From Sulfotelmatobacter sp963788225 (GTDB lineage: Bacteria; Acidobacteriota; Terriglobia; Terriglobales; Acidobacteriaceae): DNA of 64,000 nt. Position 1 is the stretch's first letter; each line of letters begins with the position of its first letter. The translations under genes were made by a program, and so were the position numbers. Shown piece by piece: positions 32,887 through 40,445 of this stretch. The DNA is taken from NCBI GenBank assembly GCA_963788225.1, contig CAWBGI010000005.1:366968-430967 (forward strand), given 5' to 3'. The notes beneath the pieces are model-generated. The model did not search any database. It saw only the letters and a list, made by a program, of their open reading frames with translations, and was not told the origin of the DNA.

Positions 32887-33612
32887 GTGAATTCTGAACT
32901 AGATCAGAAGCTCAGGAGCGCCGTCACCCAGTTCTGGTCGAGCCGGGAGACTCAGGCGCAGAAGCAAGGAACTAAGACGGGCATTCGCGATGCTGGGGCT
33001 AGAACGGCTGTCGCAGGCGGAAGTCAGATGGACGGTTTCGTGGCGTTAGTTCGAGATCTGCTGGAAGAGTCGGGTGTGGACAGACCGGTAGTTTATTGCG
33101 AAAGGCATATGGAGCTTCCCGGATGGTTTCGGCCCGAGAAGAAATGGGATCTGCTTGTGGTGGTTGAGGGCTGCCTGATTGCCGCCATTGAATTCAAGTC
33201 GCAGGTGGGTTCTTTCGGAAACAATTTCAATAACAGAACCGAGGAGGCACTCGGGAGCGCATCGGATTTGTGGGCGGCATACAGGGAAGGGGCCTTCAAA
33301 CCCTCCGCGCGCCCCTGGCTTGGCTATTTGATGCTGCTGGAGGATGCCCCTGCTTCCACTCGGCCTGTCAAGGCGCAGGAGCCGCACTTCAAGGTGTTCG
33401 AAGAATTTAAGTCTGCATCCTACGCCAGGCGTTACGAAATTCTTCTGACGAAGTTAGTTCGCGAGAGGCTGTACGATGCAACGTGCTTCTTGATGTCCAA
33501 CAGCGCCGACGGGCTTAGCGGACAATATTCGGAGCCCGCGCCAGAACTCAACTTTACGAATTTTATTTCGTCACTCATCGCGAAGGCGATTGCCTGCAAG
33601 AAGACTCAATAA
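32887..33612 (+). CDS. Type II restriction endonuclease, XhoI/PaeR7I family
   Basis: The 241-residue protein matches the XhoI/PaeR7I family through AVTQFWSSRETQ near the N-terminus, GGSQMDGFVALV, WDLLVVVEGCLIAAIEFKSQVG with the PD-(D/E)xK catalytic residues Asp88, Glu102 and Lys104, FGNNFNNRTEEALGSASDLW, and FKSASYARRYEILLTKLV. Family enzymes cut CTCGAG. The gene starts two bases after the methyltransferase stop, and its TAA abuts the carB ATG with no gap. Such packing implies co-transcription with carA and carB. The specificity CTCGAG is inferred from the family only. Confidence 0.92.
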   Translation: MNSELDQKLRSAVTQFWSSRETQAQKQGTKTGIRDAGARTAVAGGSQMDGFVALVRDLLEESGVDRPVVYCERHMELPGWFRPEKKWDLLVVVEGCLIAAIEFKSQVGSFGNNFNNRTEEALGSASDLWAAYREGAFKPSARPWLGYLMLLEDAPASTRPVKAQEPHFKVFEEFKSASYARRYEILLTKLVRERLYDATCFLMSNSADGLSGQYSEPAPELNFTNFISSLIAKAIACKKTQ

Positions 33613-36600
33613 ATGCCCAAACGCACTGACATCTCGAAAATCCTGATCCTCGGCTCCGGGCCTATCGTTATCGGGCAATCGGCGGAGTTCGATTACTCCG
33701 GCACGCAGGCCTGCAAGGCCCTCAAGTCTGAGGGCTATCAAGTGGTGCTGGCTAACTCCAATCCGGCGACCATCATGACCGACCCGGAGATTGCCGACCG
33801 CACTTATATCGAGCCACTCACTCTTGAATATCTGGAAGAGATCATTCGCATCGAGCGGGAAATGGCTCCGGGCGCGGGTTTCGCCGTGTTGCCCACCGTT
33901 GGTGGACAGACTGCACTTAATCTTGCGATTGAGCTTTCCGACGGCGGTGTTCTCGAAAAATACGACGTGCATCTGATCGGCGCGAATGTCGCAGCCATCA
34001 AGAAAGCCGAAGACCGCCTCTTTTTCAAAGACGCCATGCAGAAGATCGGCCTCGACGTCCCCAAGTCAGCGCTGGTAAACAACGTGAAAGATGGTATCGA
34101 GTTTGCCGGCAAGATTGGCTTTCCGGTGATCGTGCGGCCATCGTTTACGCTGGGTGGTTCGGGCGGCGGCATCGCTTACAACCGCGAGGAGATGGTCGAA
34201 GTGCTTGGACGCGGGCTCGACTTTTCTCCGGTGCACGAGGCATTGATTGAAGAGTCAGTACTAGGTTGGAAAGAATTCGAACTCGAGGTGATGCGTGACA
34301 CCAAAGACAACGTCATCATCATTTGCTCGATCGAGAACTTCGATCCCATGGGGGTGCACACGGGCGATTCGATCACGGTGGCTCCGGCGCAGACGCTCAC
34401 AGATCGCGAGTACCAGGCGATGCGCGACGCATCGATTGCGGTGATCCGCGAAATTGGCGTCGATACCGGCGGATCGAACATTCAATTCGGCGTGAATCCC
34501 GAGACGGGGCGCATGGTCGTTATTGAGATGAACCCACGCGTCTCGCGCTCCTCGGCGTTGGCATCGAAGGCCACAGGCTTTCCGATTGCGAAGATTGCCG
34601 CGAAACTCGCAGTGGGATACACGCTTGACGAGATTCCCAACGACATCACACGCAAGACGCCGGCGTGTTTCGAGCCGACGCTCGATTATGTGGTCGTGAA
34701 AATTCCGAAATGGCAGTTTGAGAAGTTTCCCGGCGCTGATGAGAACCTTGGCCCGCAGATGAAGTCGGTGGGCGAAGTGATGGCCATCGGCCGCACCTTC
34801 AAAGAAGCGCTGATGAAGGGCGTTCGCTCGCTTGATACTGGCAAGCGCGTGGGTGCCGACAAGATTGAGCCGAAGATTTTGACCCAGCGGCTGGTGACGC
34901 CACATCCGGAACGCCTCGCTTACATACGGTACGCACTGCGGCAAGGACACACTGTGAAGCAGATCGCAAAGATGACCTCGATGGACCCTTGGTTCCTCTA
35001 TCAACTCAAGGAAATTAACGACATGCAGCTTGAGCTGGAGAAGCACCCCATGGAGTCAATTCCAGGCGAGGTGCTGCGTGAGGCCAAGCGCATGGGATTT
35101 TCAGACGGACGCCTGGCGAACGTGTGGCGACTGGAAGGGCAAGAGAAAGTCCGGCACCTGCGCAAGAAGCACGGCGTATTGCCCGTCTACAAGCGCGTGG
35201 ACACCTGCGCGGCAGAGTTCGAGAGTTTCACGCCCTATCTCTATTCAACTTATGAGGACGAAGACGAAGCCGCGCCCACCGACAAGAAGAAAGTAATCAT
35301 TCTGGGCAGCGGGCCCAACCGCATCGGGCAGGGAATTGAGTTCGATTATTGTTGCTGCCATGCCTCGTTTGCGCTGCACGAAGATGGATACGAGACGGTC
35401 ATGATCAACTGCAATCCTGAGACCGTCTCGACCGACTACGACACCAGCGACCGCCTGTACTTCGAGCCGCTCACGCTGGAAGACGTGCTGGCGATTTACC
35501 AGCACGAAATATCAAGGGGCGCACCGGTGGGCGTGATTGTGCAGTTTGGCGGGCAGACGCCGCTGAATCTGGCTTTGCCGCTTAAGCAGGCGGGCGTGAA
35601 CATCATCGGCACTTCTCCCGAGTCGATCGATCTCGCCGAGGACCGCAAGCACTTCAACAAACTGCTCGAAGAACTGAAAATTCCGCAGGCGGCCGGCGTG
35701 ATGGCGACTTCGCTCGAAGAGGCCATCGAGGGCGCCAAGCGCGTTGGCTACCCCGTTGTTGTGCGACCCTCCTACGTACTCGGCGGGCGCGCCATGGTGA
35801 TCGCCTATGACGAAGAATCTGTAGTTCGATACATGAAAGAGGCGGTCGAATACTCGCACGATCGCCCCGTACTGATCGATCACTTCCTCGAAGACGCGAT
35901 TGAACTGGACGTGGACGCGCTATCCGATGGCGAAGACGTAGTGATCGGCGGCATTATGCAGCACATCGAGGAGGCTGGCATTCACTCTGGCGATTCCTCG
36001 TGCGTGCTGCCGGCGGTAGATATCCCGCAGCCGCTTATGGATCGCATGCGCGACTACACTTTCAAGCTGGCGCGCGCTCTGAAAGTGGTTGGGTTGATGA
36101 ATATTCAGTTCGCCATCCCGCGCGGGAGCGGATCGGGCAATGGCGCGGAGGGTGGAAAGGTTTACGTCCTCGAGGTGAACCCACGGGCATCGCGCACGGT
36201 GCCGTATGTTTCAAAGGCCACAGGAGTTCCGCTGGCAAAGTTTGCGGCGCGTCTGATGACCGGCCGCAAGCTGCGTGAATTCCTGCCGGAAAATATCGAC
36301 CGGCACGCCGATCTCGACACCGGAAGCTGCTACTACGTGAAGTCACCGGTATTTCCGTGGAACAAGTTTCCCGGTGTCGATACAGTGCTGGGCCCGGAGA
36401 TGAAATCTACTGGCGAAGTGATGGGAGTGGGCGACAGCTTCGGCGAAGCCTTCGCCAAGGCGCAACTGGCCGCAGGCCAGAAGCTGCCGACGGCTGGCAC
36501 GGTGTTCATCAGCGTGACCGACCACGACAAGCGCCACGTTGCCGAGGTCGCACGCAAGTTTGTAGAGATGGGTTTTAAGCTAGTCGCCACATCGGGAACC

Positions 36601-36906
36601 GGTGACGTGATCGAAGCCGCGGGCATGAAGGTCGATCGCGTCTACAAAGTAAAAGAGGGCCGGCCGAATGTGGTGGACTTCATCAAGGGCCAGCGCATTC
36701 ATCTCATCGTGAACACGCCCACCGGGCTCGAGCCGTGGTTTGACGAGAGAGCGATCCGCCGCGCCGCCGTGACGGCGCGTATTCCCACCATTACCACGTT
36801 GTCGGCCGCACGCGCGGCTGCGGAAGGAATCGCGGCCCTGCAGCGCGGCGAAGTGAACATAAGGGCGCTGCAGCAGTTGCATGCGGAGAGAACGATTCGG
36901 AGCTAA
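33613..36906 (+). CDS. carB: Carbamoyl-phosphate synthase large chain
   Basis: The 1097-residue protein has the duplicated ATP-grasp architecture: a first synthetase half (about 1-400, GSGPIVIGQSAEFDYSGTQA), oligomerisation domain (about 400-555), second synthetase half (about 560-950, GSGPNRIGQGIEFDYCC) and C-terminal allosteric MGS-like domain (about 955-1097). It makes carbamoyl phosphate from bicarbonate, ammonia and two ATP. An insertion around EEDEDEAAPTDKKK separates the halves. Its ATG directly follows the restriction endonuclease stop. A terminator hairpin overlaps its own stop codon. Confidence 0.96.
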   Translation: MPKRTDISKILILGSGPIVIGQSAEFDYSGTQACKALKSEGYQVVLANSNPATIMTDPEIADRTYIEPLTLEYLEEIIRIEREMAPGAGFAVLPTVGGQTALNLAIELSDGGVLEKYDVHLIGANVAAIKKAEDRLFFKDAMQKIGLDVPKSALVNNVKDGIEFAGKIGFPVIVRPSFTLGGSGGGIAYNREEMVEVLGRGLDFSPVHEALIEESVLGWKEFELEVMRDTKDNVIIICSIENFDPMGVHTGDSITVAPAQTLTDREYQAMRDASIAVIREIGVDTGGSNIQFGVNPETGRMVVIEMNPRVSRSSALASKATGFPIAKIAAKLAVGYTLDEIPNDITRKTPACFEPTLDYVVVKIPKWQFEKFPGADENLGPQMKSVGEVMAIGRTFKEALMKGVRSLDTGKRVGADKIEPKILTQRLVTPHPERLAYIRYALRQGHTVKQIAKMTSMDPWFLYQLKEINDMQLELEKHPMESIPGEVLREAKRMGFSDGRLANVWRLEGQEKVRHLRKKHGVLPVYKRVDTCAAEFESFTPYLYSTYEDEDEAAPTDKKKVIILGSGPNRIGQGIEFDYCCCHASFALHEDGYETVMINCNPETVSTDYDTSDRLYFEPLTLEDVLAIYQHEISRGAPVGVIVQFGGQTPLNLALPLKQAGVNIIGTSPESIDLAEDRKHFNKLLEELKIPQAAGVMATSLEEAIEGAKRVGYPVVVRPSYVLGGRAMVIAYDEESVVRYMKEAVEYSHDRPVLIDHFLEDAIELDVDALSDGEDVVIGGIMQHIEEAGIHSGDSSCVLPAVDIPQPLMDRMRDYTFKLARALKVVGLMNIQFAIPRGSGSGNGAEGGKVYVLEVNPRASRTVPYVSKATGVPLAKFAARLMTGRKLREFLPENIDRHADLDTGSCYYVKSPVFPWNKFPGVDTVLGPEMKSTGEVMGVGDSFGEAFAKAQLAAGQKLPTAGTVFISVTDHDKRHVAEVARKFVEMGFKLVATSGTGDVIEAAGMKVDRVYKVKEGRPNVVDFIKGQRIHLIVNTPTGLEPWFDERAIRRAAVTARIPTITTLSAARAAAEGIAALQRGEVNIRALQQLHAERTIRS

Positions 36907-36923
36907 TCCTCCGAGGGTTTTTG
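36897..36923 (+). terminator. Terminator overlapping the carB stop codon
   Basis: TCGGAG (36897-36902) pairs perfectly with CTCCGA (36909-36914) around a 6-base loop, followed by GGGTTTTTG. The stop codon TAA (36904-36906) lies in the loop. Confidence 0.75.
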
Positions 36924-36960
36924 TTTACAAGATGAATGCTCAAGCGCGTGGCCGTATGCG

Positions 36961-36987
36961 TGTTACAATTACACCATATGGGTAACA
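36961..36987. promoter_or_regulatory. Operator-like palindrome overlapping the antitoxin start codon
   Basis: TGTTAC (36961-36966) and GTAACA (36982-36987) are inverted copies around CCATATGG (36974-36981), itself a perfect palindrome containing the ATG. Allowing one extra A, TTAC-CCATATGG-GTAA is nearly symmetrical. TACAAT (36964-36969) could be a -10 element. Autoregulation by the ribbon-helix-helix antitoxin is the likely meaning. Confidence 0.5.
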
Positions 36988-37193
36988 CAATCACAGTTCG
37001 CCTGCCACAAGAAGTGATTGATCGGCTCCGTCAAAAATCGCGCCGCACGGGGTTGCCAGTGGGCCGAGTTATTCGGCAAGCCGTGGAAACCTCCCTTTCA
37101 CGAGAGGAGAGGAATCCACTGCTGCAATACGCTGGAGTGATCAAGGGTGGGCCGCGTGACGTCTCGTCACGCAAAGGATTCTCCCGCAAGTAA
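36978..37193 (+). CDS. Ribbon-helix-helix antitoxin
   Basis: The start ATG at 36978 gives 71 residues. The N-terminal MGNTITVRLPQEVIDRLRQKS is a classic ribbon-helix-helix DNA-binding module with the short strand TITVRLP; residues 25-45 form the second helix pair and the C-terminal ~25 residues a flexible toxin-binding tail. It should repress the operon and neutralise the PIN toxin. Its TAA shares one base with the toxin ATG (TAATG), giving translational coupling. Confidence 0.85.
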   Translation: MGNTITVRLPQEVIDRLRQKSRRTGLPVGRVIRQAVETSLSREERNPLLQYAGVIKGGPRDVSSRKGFSRK

Positions 37194-37600
37194 TGAACGC
37201 CATCGCGGATACCGGTTATCTCGTGGCCTTGTTGAGGAAAGAGGACCAGCACCACGCTTGGGCCACTGCTCTTGCCTCCCAGTTCAGCCTTCCGCTTCTG
37301 ACCTGCGAGCCGGTGCTGGCGGAAACCGCCTTCCATCTGAAATCGAGCGTTTACGTGCTCGCGTTACTACGGCGGGGCGGGATTCGGGTGGCATTTGACT
37401 GCGCGAGCAATCTTGAGCATCTTCAGGATCTCGCAGCACGCTACGACGATCGAAAACCGGATTTGGCGGACTTGTGCTTGATCCGCATGAGCGAGTTGCA
37501 TCCGAGACACACGGTCATAACGATCGATGAGGGGGACTTTCGCATCTACCGCCGCAATAAGCGGGAAGCCATCCCGCTGCTTTGTCCACCAAAGAAGTGA
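37193..37600 (+). CDS. PIN-domain ribonuclease toxin (VapC-like)
   Basis: The 135-residue PIN-domain protein has the acidic catalytic set Asp6 (ADTGYLVALL), Glu44 (VLAETAF), Asp90/Asp93 (KPDLADLCLI) and Asp112 (TIDEGDF). The start overlaps the antitoxin stop. Such toxins cleave tRNA or rRNA when the antitoxin is degraded. It lies between carB and a DapA-family gene and looks like a small addiction module close to the restriction genes. Confidence 0.87.
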   Translation: MNAIADTGYLVALLRKEDQHHAWATALASQFSLPLLTCEPVLAETAFHLKSSVYVLALLRRGGIRVAFDCASNLEHLQDLAARYDDRKPDLADLCLIRMSELHPRHTVITIDEGDFRIYRRNKREAIPLLCPPKK

Positions 37601-37645
37601 TAGGCTGACAAGTGCACGTAGAGTGCGCAGAAAGACGGGTACGTC

Positions 37646-38722
37646 ATGCTACTTCACGGCATTTTTCCTCCCATCACCACGCCGCTCTATCCCGACGGCA
37701 ATGTTTATTTCAAAAAGCTCGAGAGCAATGTTGAGCGCTATTCGCGCACGCCTTGCGCGGGAATGGTTGTGCTCGGTTCGACCGGCGAGGCCATCCTGCT
37801 CTCCGATCAGGAGCGGCGCGATGTGTTGGCTTCCGCGCGCGAAGCGGCTGCCCCGGACAAAGTGCTGATCGCAGGCACGGGAATCGAGTCCGCAATCGAG
37901 ACGCTGCGCCTTACCGAATATGCTGCCGAACTCGGCTATGACGTAGCCATGGTCCGCACGCCGCACTACTACAAAAAGCAGATGCAACCGGCCAACATTC
38001 TGGCGTTTTACCGTACGGTGACCGATCGCTCGCCGCTGCCGGTAATCATTTACAACTTTCCTCAAGCCACGGGCTACGACATTCCCGCCGAAATAGTCAT
38101 CGAGCTGGCGGAGCATCCGAACCTGATCGGCATCAAGGAATCGAGCGGCGACGTGGAAAAAGTCGGCAAGATGGTGGAAGGCACGCGCCACATCCAGCGC
38201 AGCGTCACGGTAACCGAAACGTTTGAGGCGGTGACGCCGCGCATGCTCGCGGCCGCGACCGCAGTCGCAAACAACAACGGAGGAGAACTGGTGCCCGTGG
38301 CGGCGCTGGCGGGTTCGTCTTCGGGCAAGCCCTCGTCCGCTGCAGTCACGGTCGTCGGCGAGATGAAAACTCGGCAGAAGGAGGCCGGATTCCAGGTCTT
38401 GGTGGGTGCGGCGCAGAAACTGCATCCGTCGCTTGACGTTGGAGCTGTCGGAGCGATTCTCGCCTTCGCCTGTCTAGCGCCAACCTCCTGCTACGAGATT
38501 TACGCCGCATGGAAAGAAGGCGATGCCGGGTTGGCCCGGGTGAAGCAGGAGCGCATCGCCGCCGCCGCACAACGGGTAGTAAGCGAGTTGGGCATCCCCG
38601 GCGTGAAGTACGGTATGGACTTCAACGGCTATTTCGGCGGTCCAGCGCGCCTGCCGCTGCTGCCGCTCACAGGCGAGGTGAAGAACGAAATCGAGCGCCT
38701 GCTGGCGGATGTAAGGAACTAG
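37646..38722 (+). CDS. DapA/HOGA-family aldolase (dihydrodipicolinate synthase-like)
   Basis: The 358-residue TIM-barrel lyase opens MLLHGIFPPITTPLYPDG. The Schiff-base lysine is Lys164 in IGIKESSGD; the catalytic Tyr is Tyr136 in IIYNFPQATG. A GSTGEA-type segment (43-49) binds the substrate carboxylate. It has about 40-60 extra residues between about 170 and 250 (HIQRSVTVTETFEAVTPRM...) compared with canonical DapA, and the sequence is closer to 4-hydroxy-2-oxoglutarate/other pyruvate aldolases than to lysine synthesis enzymes. The exact substrate cannot be set here. It lies after the toxin gene. Confidence 0.8.
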   Translation: MLLHGIFPPITTPLYPDGNVYFKKLESNVERYSRTPCAGMVVLGSTGEAILLSDQERRDVLASAREAAAPDKVLIAGTGIESAIETLRLTEYAAELGYDVAMVRTPHYYKKQMQPANILAFYRTVTDRSPLPVIIYNFPQATGYDIPAEIVIELAEHPNLIGIKESSGDVEKVGKMVEGTRHIQRSVTVTETFEAVTPRMLAAATAVANNNGGELVPVAALAGSSSGKPSSAAVTVVGEMKTRQKEAGFQVLVGAAQKLHPSLDVGAVGAILAFACLAPTSCYEIYAAWKEGDAGLARVKQERIAAAAQRVVSELGIPGVKYGMDFNGYFGGPARLPLLPLTGEVKNEIERLLADVRN

Positions 38723-38790
38723 GAGGAGCCAGGACGGATGTCCGAAAAAGCCAGGAAGAAGGTTTGATCTCCCGGGGGGAATTCCTGAGC

Positions 38791-38819
38791 TTGTGATTCA
38801 AGTCAACTTGCCCTATACT
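38791..38819 (+). promoter_or_regulatory. Sigma-70-type promoter of the TetR gene
   Basis: TTGTGA (38791-38796) and TATACT (38814-38819) are separated by 17 bases, an ideal spacing. The dyad described below begins three bases after the -10 element. Confidence 0.65.
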
Positions 38820-38821
38820 GT

Positions 38822-38841
38822 ATTCGAACGAACGTTCGAAT
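38822..38841. promoter_or_regulatory. TetR-type operator dyad
   Basis: ATTCGAACGAACGTTCGAAT is a perfect 20-base inverted repeat (8-base arms, GAAC spacer). It lies immediately downstream of the -10 element and 19 bases before the TetR ATG, so a bound protein would block initiation. Autoregulation by the adjacent regulator is the simplest reading. Confidence 0.75.
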
Positions 38842-38859
38842 GGTCTGCGCGTTAGGACT

Positions 38860-39525
38860 ATGGGGAGTCCACCAACAGCAGCACGAGTTTCCGCACCGCG
38901 GCGGCGCCGCGCAGCGCCTGCGCCCGCCACGCGCTTTGACCGGCGGCTGGCGGAGATCCTCACTCACGCTACCGAGGTTTTTTGCAAAAAAGGATACGAG
39001 GGCGCCTCCATGCGCGATCTTTCGCGCGCCAGCGGCATGTCGCTGGCCGGGCTCTATTACTATTTCGAATCTAAGGAGCGGCTGCTGTTCCTGATCCAGA
39101 AGCACACGTTTACAACGGTGGTACAGCGACTGAAGGAGCGGATCGAGGGTGTAAGCGATCCGGAGGAGAAGATTCGCGTCTTCATTCTTAATCATTTGGA
39201 GTATTTCCTGGCCAACCAGGCAGCCATGAAGGTGTTGTCGCATGAGGCTGAGGTTCTGAAAAATGGCTACGGTACGGAACTTGCGGCCCTCAAGCGTGAG
39301 TATTACCGCATCTGCGTGGGGTTGCTGGATGAATTGAAGAACAGGAAGGAATTGCAGTTCTCCACCCGCATCGCGGTACTCAGCCTGTTCGGCATGATGA
39401 ATTGGATTTATACCTGGCATAAGCCAAGAGTCGATGCTGACGCGGAACATATCGCGCGCGAGATGAGCGACATATTTCTGCGTGGCGTGACGAACGGCAG
39501 TAAGCCGCGGAGAGACGGCCGCTGA
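38860..39525 (+). CDS. TetR-family regulator of the acyl-CoA/aromatic gene cluster
   Basis: The 221-residue protein has a basic Pro/Arg/Ala-rich N-terminal tail (1-25), then the TetR helix-turn-helix (about 30-75, MRDLSRASGMSLAGLYYYFESKERLL), a helical effector domain and a C-terminal dimer helix. The layout resembles FadR/PsrA-like regulators that sense acyl-CoA, and the operator dyad is similar in form. The hydratase cluster begins 98 bases downstream in the same direction. The likely inducer is a CoA thioester of the pathway (inference). AGGA sits close to the ATG. Confidence 0.88.
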   Translation: MGSPPTAARVSAPRRRRAAPAPATRFDRRLAEILTHATEVFCKKGYEGASMRDLSRASGMSLAGLYYYFESKERLLFLIQKHTFTTVVQRLKERIEGVSDPEEKIRVFILNHLEYFLANQAAMKVLSHEAEVLKNGYGTELAALKREYYRICVGLLDELKNRKELQFSTRIAVLSLFGMMNWIYTWHKPRVDADAEHIAREMSDIFLRGVTNGSKPRRDGR

Positions 39526-39526
39526 A

Positions 39527-39578
39527 CAGATTTGTTTTGGTTCCAGGCGAGACGGATTCCTCGCTTCGCCCGGAATGA
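39527..39578. repeat. Dispersed repeat (CAGATTT...TCGCTTCGCCCGGAATGA type)
   Basis: CAGATTT at 39527 and CGCTTCGCCCGGAATGA at 39562-39578 frame an AT/GC-mixed stretch of about 50 bases. A related copy occurs at 44854-44906. The two copies are in the same orientation and 5.3 kb apart. They bracket the first five genes of the cluster. Confidence 0.6.
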
Positions 39579-39622
39579 GAAAGATAAATTAATATTCACG
39601 AAAACATTAAGGAGCTACAAAC

Positions 39623-40444
39623 ATGGCGACCACAATGCAGCCGGCGACCGGCGAAACCACCAAGCAGCTTGTCAACTACCGCAAAGATGGCGGTGTGGCA
39701 GTGATCGAGATGTGCGATCCGCCGGCCAATACCTACACCTATGAAATGAACCGCCAGCTCGACGAAGCAATTTTGCGTGCCCGCATGGAGATTGATGTCT
39801 ATGTCATTTTGCTGACGGGTGCGGGCGACAAGTTTTTCTCCGCCGGCGCCAACATCAAGATGCTGTCCAGTGTAGATCCAACTTTCAAGTATTACTTCTG
39901 TCTGCACGCCAACGAAATGTTGCTACGGCTCGAGCACACGCCCAAGCTGGTGATCGCGGCGATCAATGGCCACTGCGTCGGCGGCGGGCTGGAGATCGCG
40001 ATGGCTGCGGACATCCGCATCGCACGCAAGGATGCGGGCAAGATCGGCCTGCCGGAAGTGAATCTCGGCGTACTCCCCGGCACCGGCGGCACGCAACGGC
40101 TCTCGCGCTTGGTGGGGAAGAGTAAGGCAATCGAGTTGATGGTCACGGGCAACACGTTCTCGTTCGAGGAAGCGCAGGAGCTCGGCATCATCAACGACAT
40201 CTACGAGCGCGACGGCTTCATGGAAAACATGATCGAGTACGCAAAACAATTCTGTCCGCCCAACAAGGCTGCCAAGGCCGTGGGCAGGATCAAGCGTGCG
40301 GTGCAAACGGGATGGGAGATTCCTATGGAGTCGGCACTGGCAGTGGAGCGCGAGAACCAGCAGATACTCTTCCAGAGCGAGGACGCGAAGGAAGGTCTGG
40401 CTGCTTACGTCGAGAAGCGGCCAGCGGCTTTCAAGGCGAAATGA
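39623..40444 (+). CDS. Enoyl-CoA hydratase/isomerase-family protein
   Basis: The 273-residue crotonase-fold protein has the oxyanion-hole GAGDKFFSAGANIKM and NGHCVGGGLEIAMAAD segments, and both catalytic glutamates are present (Glu124 in GGLEIAMA and Glu145 in GLPEVNLGVLPGTGGTQR), as in true hydratases. The C-terminal helix ends AYVEKRPAAF. AAGGAG precedes the ATG by eight bases. It is the first enzyme gene after the TetR gene. The next gene, an aldehyde dehydrogenase, starts one base after its stop. Its substrate is unknown; context suggests a hydroaromatic or ring-opened acyl-CoA. Confidence 0.9.
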   Translation: MATTMQPATGETTKQLVNYRKDGGVAVIEMCDPPANTYTYEMNRQLDEAILRARMEIDVYVILLTGAGDKFFSAGANIKMLSSVDPTFKYYFCLHANEMLLRLEHTPKLVIAAINGHCVGGGLEIAMAADIRIARKDAGKIGLPEVNLGVLPGTGGTQRLSRLVGKSKAIELMVTGNTFSFEEAQELGIINDIYERDGFMENMIEYAKQFCPPNKAAKAVGRIKRAVQTGWEIPMESALAVERENQQILFQSEDAKEGLAAYVEKRPAAFKAK

Positions 40445-40445
40445 A

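Noticed and set aside
39623..40444. First hydratase as BoxC (benzoyl-CoA dihydrodiol lyase)
   Set aside because: BoxC is about twice as long as this 273-residue protein.
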